Positions 45,746 through 54,541 of a stretch of DNA of 64,000 bases are shown here, in pieces. The position numbers and the translations under genes were made by a program. The notes beneath the pieces are model-generated. The model ran no database searches. It was not told the DNA's origin and worked only from the letters and a program-made list of their open reading frames with translations. Source of the DNA: Ignavibacteriota bacterium (GTDB lineage Bacteria; Bacteroidota; Ignavibacteria; Ignavibacteriales; Ignavibacteriaceae). Each line of letters begins with the position of its first letter. The first letter of the stretch is position 1. Location: the NCBI GenBank assembly GCA_013285405.1, contig CP053446.1:1897985-1961984 (forward strand), in the 5' to 3' direction.

Positions 45746-46601
45746 TTGTGCTGCTTGTAAAAATATTATGGTCGATAAGGGAAAAATTCCAGAGGGAAAA
45801 TTATTTGTTTGTAAAAATTGTAATTCAAAGAGAATTTATATTGAAGATATTAATCGGTTACAAGATGTTGATTCATATGGAAATGCTTACAGAGAAAAGT
45901 TTGACCAGGTAAAAGTATTATCCCAGATGAAACTATTTTATGATAATTTATCCGGGGAAGAAAACGAAAAAGATATATTAGACATTGGTTGCGGGAATGG
46001 CGAATTTATAAAAGCGTTGATTCAGAATGGCTATTCAGCATCAGGGTTAGAATGTGATAGTATTGCCATTAAGAATCTATTAAGCGAAGGAGTAGAAATT
46101 TATTTTGGAGAGCTAGGTCAAAAATTTGAAATGAATAAAGACTTTACTTTCGTGACGCTCTGGGATTTAATTGAGCATATAAATAATGTTGAAAATGCAA
46201 TGATACAGTTAAGATCATTAGTTAAAAAAAGTGGAAAACTTTTTATTCTTACACCTGATTCTGATTCGGTATTTGATCTTTTAGCAATGATTGAACGAAG
46301 ATTAACTCTTAATAAAAGTCAGAGGCTGATGAGCATTTGTTTGAACAGATATCATCTTCATCGTTTTTCAACTAAAGGTTTGAGGGTTCTGCTTGAACGT
46401 TTTGGTTTTGTTGTTGATCAGTTTCAAAGAGTACAGGTTTTTTCATTGCAGAAAGATGTCTATATGAATGGTTTTGCACCAGGAATAAAAAGATGGACAA
46501 ATAATACCGCAATTAATTTATTTTTATCAAGTGCAGCTATGTCTTTGATAAAAACTTTTAATATTACTAATAAAATATTTTTAACAGCGATTAAAACTTA
46601 A
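45726..46601 (+). CDS. SAM-dependent methyltransferase with N-terminal zinc ribbon
   Basis: A 291-residue class I methyltransferase. N-terminal CAAC and CKNC (about residues 7-33) look like a zinc ribbon. The SAM motif is ILDIGCGNGEFIKAL, and the acidic motif LWDLIEHINN is as in methyltransferase-11/23-type proteins. It could methylate a sugar of the same operon's glycan (inference). It overlaps the deacetylase by 20 nt and ends the run. Confidence 0.85.
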   Translation: MKIKNLSCAACKNIMVDKGKIPEGKLFVCKNCNSKRIYIEDINRLQDVDSYGNAYREKFDQVKVLSQMKLFYDNLSGEENEKDILDIGCGNGEFIKALIQNGYSASGLECDSIAIKNLLSEGVEIYFGELGQKFEMNKDFTFVTLWDLIEHINNVENAMIQLRSLVKKSGKLFILTPDSDSVFDLLAMIERRLTLNKSQRLMSICLNRYHLHRFSTKGLRVLLERFGFVVDQFQRVQVFSLQKDVYMNGFAPGIKRWTNNTAINLFLSSAAMSLIKTFNITNKIFLTAIKT

Positions 46602-46832
46602 ACTCCTTCCTGAACAATAAAAGTCGATTTGGTCAATACTGTCGTTTGCTTAAAAAAATTGTCGTTTTAACTCATCTCACTACACTCTGTAATTGTAAAT
46701 TATTAAATATATCTGCTGGTATTGTTATTGCAATTCTTTAATAGCAAATAACTAAGTCGGGATGAAGTTGAATCTTTGGTTGAGGATTCCTTCAGATAAA
46801 TTATTTCAATAACTAAATTATGGTGGTGGTAA

Positions 46833-47150
46833 ATGGCTTTAGCAACAGTAACTTTCTTCGGGGAAAATATTAGTTCTTACGGAATTCCTAAAACTCTGTA
46901 TTCATATTTGATAAGTGTTTCTATTAACCAGGCACTTGGCGACAGAGATAAAATCGTGAAGATAGTTCCGATATCTGAAGGCGCACCAAAGCCTATTAGA
47001 GAATTACCTTTTATCATAAAGAACTCAGATTGGAAAAAAGCTATATTCGAAGCTTTCAACATTCTTGAAAAGATGGAAGGTTTAAAAGGATTAAAAAATC
47101 ATAAAAGCATTGTTGAACTTGAAAAGCAGGGAAGTTTAGTAAGCGCTTAA
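46833..47150 (+). CDS. Conserved-looking protein of unknown function (105 aa)
   Basis: A stand-alone 105-residue frame with a purine-rich RBS region (ggtggtggtaa). It is soluble and of mixed composition, with a segment DRDKIVKIVPISEGAPKPI and a C-terminal helix. No family is recognised. It has its own 231-nt upstream gap and faces a convergent methyltransferase gene. Even composition and clean boundaries suggest a real gene. Confidence 0.6.
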   Translation: MALATVTFFGENISSYGIPKTLYSYLISVSINQALGDRDKIVKIVPISEGAPKPIRELPFIIKNSDWKKAIFEAFNILEKMEGLKGLKNHKSIVELEKQGSLVSA

Positions 47151-47173
47151 AGTGCCTGAGATCAGCTTAGTTC

Positions 47174-47193
47174 TATCAAAAAATATTTTGATA
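47174..47193. terminator. AT-rich hairpin between convergent genes
   Basis: An 8-bp perfect stem TATCAAAA / TTTTGATA with a 4-nt loop lies between two convergent stop codons. It could serve both directions, but lacks G-C pairs and is weak. Confidence 0.4.
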
Positions 47194-47198
47194 ATGTA

Positions 47199-48659
47199 CT
47201 ATTGGACTTTTTGTCCTTTTATCCGGATTGTTTGTGTACGGCTGGAACGAGGGTATCTGCTCTTTAATCCGGTTTTTATCACAACACCTGTTCCCAGAAT
47301 ATTTTCATTAAAACTTACTACATACTGACCGGTCGGAAGATTGTCCATTGGGATTAAAGCTCCCATCAAATACAATCTGAGTTCATCCAGGTTCTGTATT
47401 TTGTAAATGTTTTTTGAAATATGCTTCTGCAGAATCTGTGCTGCAAATGAATGAAGTATTATGTTACCACTCTTGTCGATTATTCCGAACTTAGTTCCAA
47501 CTCTATGGAATATTCCAAGGTTTTCATCTGTCCATTCCGCTGAAGAAAAGTAGATATCGTTTCTGCGGATAAAAAATTTGTAATCAGAAAAAACATTTCT
47601 TTCTATTCCGAATTCTAAAGCCAGATTACTGAGTTTTGAATTGAGATTCTTATCATCCTGATAATGCATAGTCATTGTATAATTCTTTTTCACTTTAAAC
47701 TGTTCAACTGGTTCAGTTTGTCCCGTTTTTCTTAGCTTGATTAGAAAAAATCCATCTGAATCAACCTCCCATGGAAAAATTCTTATAGCCTTCGTTAATC
47801 TATTATCAAGTTTTTTATTTTTATACTGTTCTAATCCACTGTGATGTTTGAGTGGAACCGATACCGGTTCAACATCAACCGGATATTTTTCAAGGATCTT
47901 GTTAATAATTAATTCGTTTTCTTCAGGAGTGAGTGTGCAAGTTGAATAAACAAGTTCACCGCCAGCTTTTAACATTTTAATAGCCGAAACCAGAAGCTTA
48001 TTTTGTATTTCAACAAGATGATTTATTCTTTCAACAGACCACCATTTATTAACTTCACTTTTTTTCTGAATGATTCCCAACCCGCTGCAAGGCGCATCAA
48101 CAAGTATTTTATCGAAATAAGAATCAAAATACTTGCATAATATTTCTCCACGCTGATGAACAACACCGCAATTTAAAAAATTCATTTTATCAAGATTGAA
48201 TATCAGTGCTTTTATTCTCTCAATTTCAGGTTCATTGACTACCAGCCTGCCTTTGTTCCGCATCATTTCTGCTAATTGAGTTGTCTTTGATCCGGGAGCT
48301 GAGCATAAATCAAGTACCAAATCCTTTTCAGATGGGTTGAGAGCAATTGGTGGCAGCATTGATGTTAAAGCCTGCATATAATAAAATCCGAAAGCAATTT
48401 CGAGAGTACTGCCGGCAAAATCAAATCCATCAATAATCTTTAATGCATTTGATGGAAAATCCATTGGCTCAGTTTTTATACCATAAACTTCATCAAGTTT
48501 TTTAGCCAGTGTAATCCGATCTATTTTACTTTCATTTACTCTGATATATTTGGCTGGATCCTGATCAATAAAACTACTGTAACTTTTGGCTGCATCTTCA
48601 CCAAACGTTGAATTCAGGTAAGAATATATTTTATCGGAAACCCGGGAGTTAATTGTCAT
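47199..48659 (-). CDS. RsmB/NOP-family RNA (cytosine-5) methyltransferase
   Basis: A 486-residue rRNA or tRNA m5C methyltransferase. SAM-binding motif LDLCSAPGSKTTQLAEMM, catalytic Cys regions VDAPCSGLGI and VYSTCTLTPEENE, as in RsmB/RsmF/NOP2. A C-terminal extension of about 180 residues resembles the RsmF-type tail with a PUA-like end (GTGVVIKTGLKSRYP). It overlaps the upstream unknown gene by 4 nt. Whether the target is a 16S rRNA base cannot be decided here. Confidence 0.88.
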   Translation of the reverse strand: MTINSRVSDKIYSYLNSTFGEDAAKSYSSFIDQDPAKYIRVNESKIDRITLAKKLDEVYGIKTEPMDFPSNALKIIDGFDFAGSTLEIAFGFYYMQALTSMLPPIALNPSEKDLVLDLCSAPGSKTTQLAEMMRNKGRLVVNEPEIERIKALIFNLDKMNFLNCGVVHQRGEILCKYFDSYFDKILVDAPCSGLGIIQKKSEVNKWWSVERINHLVEIQNKLLVSAIKMLKAGGELVYSTCTLTPEENELIINKILEKYPVDVEPVSVPLKHHSGLEQYKNKKLDNRLTKAIRIFPWEVDSDGFFLIKLRKTGQTEPVEQFKVKKNYTMTMHYQDDKNLNSKLSNLALEFGIERNVFSDYKFFIRRNDIYFSSAEWTDENLGIFHRVGTKFGIIDKSGNIILHSFAAQILQKHISKNIYKIQNLDELRLYLMGALIPMDNLPTGQYVVSFNENILGTGVVIKTGLKSRYPRSSRTQTIRIKGQKVQ

Positions 48660-49084
48660 AATCTGGTGAGGTTCAATTTCTTAAAAATTTCGTTTGAGAC
48701 TGCAGTCAGATTTTTCCCATTGTTTACTTTTCTCTGATACTCGTTCTTAATTTCCAGCAATAAGTTATCAAGATATTTTTCATATTCTTTAACAGCATTT
48801 ATGACTGCAGACTGATCAGCAGGAATATTGATTAAATTTTTTCTGTTTTGACTTGCATAGACAACATATTTGGCTTCAAATTCATTTTGAAATGTCATTA
48901 CAAAATCACCGGTAGCTGAAGTTACTTCAAATGATCCGAAAAATTCTTTTCCAAGAGAAAGTACTTTTTCGGGCACATCAATAGAGTTGATTTTTTTAGA
49001 AAAAGTAAAATCCTGCGGGAAATTTTTGAGTCCGGAAAGTGAAAGGTCTTTGCTTTTACTAAAGATAAAATCTTTTTCGTTCAA
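48656..49084 (-). CDS. Protein of unknown function (142 aa)
   Basis: A 142-residue soluble protein overlapping both neighbours by 4 nt, so clearly part of a tight operon. The middle (FEVTSATGDFVMTFQNEFEA) looks like short beta-strands, and the C-terminal 70 residues are helical and charged (YEKYLDNLLLEIKNEYQRKV). No family is recognised. Its position between a deoxyribosyltransferase-like protein and an RNA methyltransferase gives no firm clue. Confidence 0.65.
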   Translation of the reverse strand: MNEKDFIFSKSKDLSLSGLKNFPQDFTFSKKINSIDVPEKVLSLGKEFFGSFEVTSATGDFVMTFQNEFEAKYVVYASQNRKNLINIPADQSAVINAVKEYEKYLDNLLLEIKNEYQRKVNNGKNLTAVSNEIFKKLNLTRL

Positions 49085-49503
49085 CTTTGCGAATGGCTAA
49101 TTAAAAAGTTTTTTACAATTATCTGCATTTCACCTGAATCACCGTACTTGTCAATTTTAAGAAATGACAGATCACATCCGGCGAGCATAGGAGAAATTTT
49201 TCTTTCATCGGGAATATGCAACGCAAGAACCGGAATCTTTCTATGAAAAAGTGCGTAGGCAATTTCAATTCCTGTTTCAAGTTCACTGTTGGAAATTTCC
49301 GCGATAACAAGCTTACTGCCATCGATCCATTTAAGATTTCTTTTATAAATCTGAATATCGGTAAGTGGAATTGTTGTGCTGAACTTACTGCTTAATTCTG
49401 CCAGAACGGTATGACCAAGACTTTCAGTGAACTCAATTATATTTTTGTGAAGTATTTGATGTGCAAGGTCACCTTGTTTCGTGCCCGTACAATAAACAAT
49501 CAT
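49081..49503 (-). CDS. Nucleoside 2-deoxyribosyltransferase/DNPH1-like protein
   Basis: A 140-residue protein with the Rossmann-like fold of the nucleoside deoxyribosyltransferase superfamily. The start MIVYCTGTKQGD, the acidic LVIAEISNSELETGIEIAYA (the Asp/Glu region holding the catalytic Glu) and KIPVLALHIP fit this family, including the deoxynucleoside 5'-monophosphate N-glycosidase (DNPH1/RCL) branch. It may sanitise modified deoxynucleotides (inference). It starts 2 nt after bshA. Confidence 0.68.
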   Translation of the reverse strand: MIVYCTGTKQGDLAHQILHKNIIEFTESLGHTVLAELSSKFSTTIPLTDIQIYKRNLKWIDGSKLVIAEISNSELETGIEIAYALFHRKIPVLALHIPDERKISPMLAGCDLSFLKIDKYGDSGEMQIIVKNFLISHSQS

Positions 49504-49505
49504 AA

Positions 49506-50630
49506 TTAACTACTTAGTATCTGTTCATAATACTCCTCATAAAGAGGAACAACTATTGATTTGTCAAATTTACTAACTGCTCTTTGTCTTGAGTTTTCTG
49601 CAAAGAGATTATATTTTTTTTCATTGCATAAAAGTTCCAACGCATATTTAGCCATCCTATCAACATCACCAATCTCAGCAATAAAACCCGTTTCGTTGTG
49701 TCTGACTAATTCCGGTAAACCTCCAACACTTGAACTGATAACCGGTAAACCACATGACATTGCCTCAAGAGCTGCAAGCCCGAAACTTTCAGATTGTGAT
49801 GGAATCAGAAAAAGATCCGATGAAGATAAAATTTCTACCAGAGCTTCCTGCTTACCAAGAAACTTAACAGAATCTCCAAGATTAAGCTGTCTTGTCAGTC
49901 TTTCACATTCTGATCTGTCAGGACCATCACCAACAAGAATTAATTTCGCAGGAATTTCTTTCTGAACTTTCTCCAATATTCTGATTGTATCGGTTACACG
50001 TTTTACCTGTCTGAAGTTTGACGTGTGAATCAGAATTTTTTCTCCTTTAGTTGCTATTGTTTTTCTGAAATCACAAGTGTTTTTCGACTTAAATAAATTT
50101 GTATCAACAAAATTTGGAATGACTTCAATATCATTATTAATTTCATAATTTGTTATTGTTTTTTCTTTAAGAAACCGGGAAACAGTTGTAATCCCATCAC
50201 TCTTTTCGATGCTGAATTTTACCAAAGGCAGAAATGATGGTTCCAGACCGACGAGGGTGATGTCAGTTCCGTGAAGCGTTGTAATTATTTTGATGTCACG
50301 ATTATTCTTCATCATCTCTTTTGCTAAATATGCACTCGTTGCATGTGGAATAGCATAATGAACATGAAGTAAATCCAGTTTTTCAAATTCTGCTACTTCA
50401 ACCATCTTGCTTGCGAGCGACAAAGCGTAAAGAGGAAATTCAAATACCGGATAATTGCTTATTTCAACTTCGTGGAAAAAAATATTTTCAATGTACTGAG
50501 AAAGTCTGAATGGAAGTGCGTAACTGATGAAATGAACTTCGTGTCCGCGAAGCGCTAAATCTTTCCCGAGTTCAGTTGCAATAACACCGCTTCCGCCATA
50601 AGTTGGATAACACGTAATTCCTATTTTCAT
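49506..50630 (-). CDS. bshA: N-acetyl-alpha-D-glucosaminyl L-malate synthase
   Basis: A family 4 glycosyltransferase that joins UDP-GlcNAc to L-malate in the first step of bacillithiol synthesis. The 374 residues match BshA. The start MKIGITCYPTYGGSGVIATELG is diagnostic (first 20: MKIGITCYPTYGGSGVIATE), with FHEVEISNYPVFEFPLYALS and the C-terminal GT4 motifs SSDLFLIPSQSESFGLAALE and EAMSCGLPVISS. It heads a minus-strand operon. BshB and BshC are not in the window. Confidence 0.93.
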   Translation of the reverse strand: MKIGITCYPTYGGSGVIATELGKDLALRGHEVHFISYALPFRLSQYIENIFFHEVEISNYPVFEFPLYALSLASKMVEVAEFEKLDLLHVHYAIPHATSAYLAKEMMKNNRDIKIITTLHGTDITLVGLEPSFLPLVKFSIEKSDGITTVSRFLKEKTITNYEINNDIEVIPNFVDTNLFKSKNTCDFRKTIATKGEKILIHTSNFRQVKRVTDTIRILEKVQKEIPAKLILVGDGPDRSECERLTRQLNLGDSVKFLGKQEALVEILSSSDLFLIPSQSESFGLAALEAMSCGLPVISSSVGGLPELVRHNETGFIAEIGDVDRMAKYALELLCNEKKYNLFAENSRQRAVSKFDKSIVVPLYEEYYEQILSS

Positions 50631-50755
50631 TCACTTGTTCCGATGGTATAATTAATCATAACTGTTAACAAATATAATCTAAATTTAGTGAAGTTTGAAG
50701 TCATGATTATTTCAATTGAAGCAAGTATAAATCTATATTTACAAAAAAAGTTAAA

Positions 50756-51649
50756 ATGAATATTCTCATCATCGGACATTCGGTAGTTGATAAAATCATT
50801 GAACGAAACATTATAACCACAAAACCGGGAGGCATATTCTATAGCGTAATTGCAATGTTAAGCCAGCAGCAATCCGGCGATAAAATTTATTTATGTTCAA
50901 GTATCGATAATGAAAATGAATCACTTTTCTCGGAAATTTATAATAGGGTTGAAAAAAATTTTCTGACGTATGCAAATTTTATTCCTGAAGTAGAATTAAC
51001 AATAAAGGATTTCGGTGAACGAGAAGAAAAATATTCACGATTAGCAAACAATCTTTCAATACCTGATGCAGGGTATAATTTATTTGATGGCATTCTTATA
51101 AATATGATATCAGGAAATGATATTTCGATTAATCAGCTAAAACAAATCAGAAAAAATTTTAATGGATTAATTTATTTTGATGTTCATACTTTCAGCCGAG
51201 GTGCAGATGAAAACCTCAAAAGAATTTTTAGACGAATTAAAAATTTTAATGAATGGGCTGAATGCATAGATATACTTCAAGCTAACGAATCTGAATTGAC
51301 AACACTTTCAGACCGGACGGATGAATCGCATATTGCTGAGGAGTTAATTTCTTACGGAATAAATCAGGTTATTGTAACTAAAGCAGAACATGGTGCCACG
51401 GTTTACTTCAAAGAAAAAAGTGTAATAAAAAATTTTCATAACAACGCAATCCGGACAAATGTATTAAACAAAGTTGGCTGTGGTGATATTTTTGGGGCAG
51501 TTTATTTCAACAATTACATAAAAAATAAAGATGTAACTTTGGCATTGAAACTGGCAAATATGTTAGCGGGTATTTCAACAACTGTTACTGAGGCTCGTAG
51601 TTTGCTAAACTTAAATTATTATGCAGACGAATGGATTAGTAAAAAATAG
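50756..51649 (+). CDS. PfkB-family carbohydrate kinase
   Basis: A 297-residue sugar or nucleoside kinase. N-terminal LIIGHSVVDKII (family start), GGIFYSVIAML (substrate lid) and the signature NKVGCGDIFGAVYF, where the usual GAGD is GCGD, carrying the catalytic Asp. The substrate is unknown. It overlaps the next gene by 29 nt in another frame, so the three following genes form an operon, possibly for an activated sugar. Confidence 0.86.
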   Translation: MNILIIGHSVVDKIIERNIITTKPGGIFYSVIAMLSQQQSGDKIYLCSSIDNENESLFSEIYNRVEKNFLTYANFIPEVELTIKDFGEREEKYSRLANNLSIPDAGYNLFDGILINMISGNDISINQLKQIRKNFNGLIYFDVHTFSRGADENLKRIFRRIKNFNEWAECIDILQANESELTTLSDRTDESHIAEELISYGINQVIVTKAEHGATVYFKEKSVIKNFHNNAIRTNVLNKVGCGDIFGAVYFNNYIKNKDVTLALKLANMLAGISTTVTEARSLLNLNYYADEWISKK

Positions 51650-52544
51650 AATTTTAATCACAGGTTCAAATGGAATGCTGGGGCAGAGAGCAGTTCAATT
51701 TTACCTGAAAAATGAAAATGTGGAATTGCTGGCAACTTCTGTTGAAGAAAAGTCGCTCATTGAAAATGTTGACTACATTTCTTGTGATATTAAAGACAGA
51801 AATAGTATTAAAAAAATTATTCTCGATTATTGTCCCGATTTTATTATCCACACAGCAGCATTTACAAATGTTGATCTAAGCGAAAAACTTCGTGAGGATG
51901 CTTGGAAAATAAATGTCAAAGGTGTCGAATATATTTCAGAAGCTGCAAGAGCAATTGATACACACATAATTCACATTTCCACGGATTATATTTTTGATGG
52001 TAAAGATGGACCGTATTCAGAAAATGCTATTCCAAATCCGCTCGGATATTATGGACGTACAAAACTTGCGAGCGAAAATGCTTTACGTATAAGTAATACA
52101 TATTTTACAATACTCAGAACAAACGTTCTTTATGGGATTGCTTTAAACAGCCGACCTGATTTTGTAAGATGGGTTGTCAGTTCCCTCGATGAAAATAGAA
52201 ATATAAGGATTGTAAATGATCAGATAAATAATCCAACATTCATTGACGATCTTGTTCAGGCGATAAATAAAATTATTGAGTTCAAAAAAACAGGAATCTT
52301 TAATGTTGGTGGAATCGAATTTTTATCGAGGTATGATTTCACACTGCGAATTGCTGATTACTTCAATCTCGATAAAAAATTAATCACACCTATTAGGACA
52401 GAGGAATTAAAACAATCAGCCAGGCGACCATTGAAATCGGGATTAATTATTTTAAAAGCGGAAACTGAACTTGGTTATAAACCGCATTCTATCGTCGAAT
52501 CACTCGCAGCAATGAAGAAAGAATTAAATGGTAAACTTTCTTGA
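51621..52544 (+). CDS. RmlD-like dTDP-4-dehydrorhamnose reductase family protein
   Basis: A 307-residue short-chain dehydrogenase. The NAD(P) motif is ITGSNGMLGQRAVQF, the catalytic Ser/Tyr/Lys region HISTDYIFDGKDGPYSEN with YYGRTKLASE, and TFIDDLVQAI is also typical of RmlD. It reduces the 4-keto sugar in dTDP-rhamnose synthesis in the classic case, but other rml genes are not seen here, so the substrate is uncertain. It overlaps both neighbours. Confidence 0.87.
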   Translation: MQTNGLVKNRILITGSNGMLGQRAVQFYLKNENVELLATSVEEKSLIENVDYISCDIKDRNSIKKIILDYCPDFIIHTAAFTNVDLSEKLREDAWKINVKGVEYISEAARAIDTHIIHISTDYIFDGKDGPYSENAIPNPLGYYGRTKLASENALRISNTYFTILRTNVLYGIALNSRPDFVRWVVSSLDENRNIRIVNDQINNPTFIDDLVQAINKIIEFKKTGIFNVGGIEFLSRYDFTLRIADYFNLDKKLITPIRTEELKQSARRPLKSGLIILKAETELGYKPHSIVESLAAMKKELNGKLS

Positions 52545-53328
52545 AAAATATGATTACTTTATTTTTGATCTTGATGGAACTATTTATCGTGGAGAACATT
52601 TAATTCCAAATGCTGACAAAGTTGTTAATCAGTTAAAAGAGCTGAATAAGAAAATTATTTTCGTATCGAACAAAACAACCGGAACCGCGAAAGATTATTA
52701 TTATTTGCTGAACAATTGGGGATTGAATATTGCAGAAAACGAAATCTTGAATTCAACAATCGTAGCTTCCAATTATTTGAAAAAATATTTTTCTGGTAAA
52801 AAGTTTTTTGCAATTGGTGAAGATTCATTTGTATCAGAAATTGAAACTTCCGGTTTAAAGCATTCAACAATGCCTGAAGAAGTAAAAATAGTAATCATCA
52901 CACTTGATAGAACACTTAACTATCAGAAGCTTGAAATAGCTGCACGAGCTTTAGAAAATGGTGCAAAGTTTTTTGCAGCTAATATTGATGACACCTGTCC
53001 GGTTGATGATGGAGAAGTGATTGATGCGGGCTCAACCATTTCTGCATTAGAGAAACGAACTCACAGAAAATTGGAGCTTCACTTCGGCAAGCCATCTGAA
53101 TTTATGTTTAACGAAATAAAAAATCGACTTCAATTCATTCCATCAAAAACAATTTTAATTGGTGACAGACTCGAAACCGATATCCGAATGGGAAACGATT
53201 TTGGAATTGATACTGCTTTAGTTCATACCGGTGTAAAATTTTATCCAAACGGAACAGAAAAAATATTACCAACCTACCAGCTTAATTCGGTTTTTGATTT
53301 ATTGAACCATAAAACAAGCAAATCATAA
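52528..53328 (+). CDS. HAD-superfamily subclass IIA sugar phosphatase (NagD-like)
   Basis: A 266-residue phosphatase. The nucleophile motif is FDLDGTIYRGE, motif II VSNKTTGTA, the C2-type cap lies in the middle, and motif IV is LIGDRLETDIRMGNDFG. The substrate is a sugar or nucleotide phosphate. The last 18 codons (TYQLNSVFDLLNHK...) are repeated at 56227-56272, which ends with its own stop. This copy therefore probably lost its original tail to an integration event and now ends TSKS. Confidence 0.9.
   Translation: MVNFLEKYDYFIFDLDGTIYRGEHLIPNADKVVNQLKELNKKIIFVSNKTTGTAKDYYYLLNNWGLNIAENEILNSTIVASNYLKKYFSGKKFFAIGEDSFVSEIETSGLKHSTMPEEVKIVIITLDRTLNYQKLEIAARALENGAKFFAANIDDTCPVDDGEVIDAGSTISALEKRTHRKLELHFGKPSEFMFNEIKNRLQFIPSKTILIGDRLETDIRMGNDFGIDTALVHTGVKFYPNGTEKILPTYQLNSVFDLLNHKTSKS
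53272..53314 (+). repeat. Direct repeat, left copy (3' end of HAD gene)
   Basis: 43 nt starting ACCTACCAGCTTAATTCGG and ending AACCATAAAA. It matches 56227-56269 at 40 of 43 positions. It lies inside the HAD coding region and encodes TYQLNSVFDLLNHK. Together the copies bracket the accessory island. Confidence 0.9.
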
Positions 53329-53390
53329 AACTTATTATTAAAAAATAAATTCTTTAATTTTAAAACAGTTATCCATAATGATTAAATAGT

Positions 53391-53567
53391 ATGGCTGATA
53401 AAGAAGCTAAAGCCCGCATAAAAATAAATAAGCTGCTCGAAGAAGCCGGTTGGCGTTTCTTTGATAGCAAACTCGGAACTGCTAACGTATCCCTCGAAAA
53501 TAACGTAAAAATAACAGAGAAATTTATTGATGAGATTGGTAATGACTTTGATAGATTTGAGATATAA
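53391..53567 (+). pseudogene. Remnant of type I restriction HsdR subunit (N-terminal fragment)
   Basis: A 58-codon frame beginning MADKEAKARIKINKLLEEAG, then WRFFDSKLGTANVSLENNVK. This is the start of a type I restriction endonuclease R subunit as found in many loci. It stops after DFDRFEI, before the nuclease domain, so it is a truncated fragment. The intact protein would be around 1000 residues. dinD lies 42 nt after it, a gene often placed within such loci. Confidence 0.6.
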
Positions 53568-53609
53568 TAAAAAAACTATAACCGAGTAATTGAATAGACA
53601 AGTATAATT

Positions 53610-54464
53610 ATGAAGAAAAAATTAATTACAGAACTATTTGAAAAATTTGAACACGCCTGCTATATGTATAATAATGTTGAATGCTGGAGTGCAAGAGAAT
53701 TGCAGGAAGTTTTCAATTATTCTGAGTGGCGTAATTTTGTTAAAGTTATTGACAAGGCTAAAGATTCCTGTAAAAACAGCGGTGAATCGATTGCAGACCA
53801 TTTTGTTGATATCAACAAAATGGTATCTGTAGGAAGCGGTGCCGAGAGAAATATTGATGATATCGTTCTCACAAGATACGCCTGCTACCTGATTGCACAA
53901 AACGGTGATCCGGGGAAGAATGAAGTTGCGTTTGCCCAAACTTATTTTGCGGTGCAGACTCGTAAACAGGAAATTATTGAAAAACGATTGCTGGATATTG
54001 CCCGTGTTTCTGCTCGTGAAAAATTATCTAAATCAGAAAAAAAACTTTCGGGAATAATTTATGAACGAGGAGTTGATGAGCAGGGTTTTGCAATAATTCG
54101 CTCAAAAGGTGATAAGGCATTATTTGGTGGTCTTAACACACAAATGATGAAACGTAAACTTGGAGTTCCTGATAAACGACCTCTTGCAGATTTTTTGCCA
54201 ACACTTACAATTAAAGCGAAAGATTTTGCCACTGAGCTGACAAGTCACAATGTAATAGAAAAAGATTTGAAAGGACAAAATCAGATTTCAACAGAACACG
54301 TTGATAATAATCTTGCAGTAAGGAAAATATTAAAAGAACGTGGAGTTCAGCCAGAAAACCTGCCTGCGGCTGAAGATGTAAAAAAAGTTCAGAGAAGTCT
54401 TAACAGCGATGAGAAAAAAGTTTTGAAGGAGGCAAAGAAAATTAAGGGCAAAAAGAAAAAATGA
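53610..54464 (+). CDS. dinD: DNA-damage-inducible protein D
   Basis: A 284-residue protein with an N-terminal Bro-N-like/antirepressor-like domain (WSARELQEVFNYSEWRNFVK, residues about 20-45) and the DinD-typical middle VSAREKLSKSEKKLSGIIYE and ALFGG. In Escherichia coli DinD is SOS-induced and inhibits RecA-filament functions. It is also common next to type I restriction genes, as the HsdR fragment here suggests. The C-terminus is very Lys-rich. No LexA box was recognised upstream. Confidence 0.9.
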   Translation: MKKKLITELFEKFEHACYMYNNVECWSARELQEVFNYSEWRNFVKVIDKAKDSCKNSGESIADHFVDINKMVSVGSGAERNIDDIVLTRYACYLIAQNGDPGKNEVAFAQTYFAVQTRKQEIIEKRLLDIARVSAREKLSKSEKKLSGIIYERGVDEQGFAIIRSKGDKALFGGLNTQMMKRKLGVPDKRPLADFLPTLTIKAKDFATELTSHNVIEKDLKGQNQISTEHVDNNLAVRKILKERGVQPENLPAAEDVKKVQRSLNSDEKKVLKEAKKIKGKKKK

Positions 54465-54541
54465 TTTTAATAAAATACCCGTCGTGCAAAACCCTTGGTG
54501 TGTCCGGATGAGAAGTTTGAAATTAAATAAAAAGAGATAAA

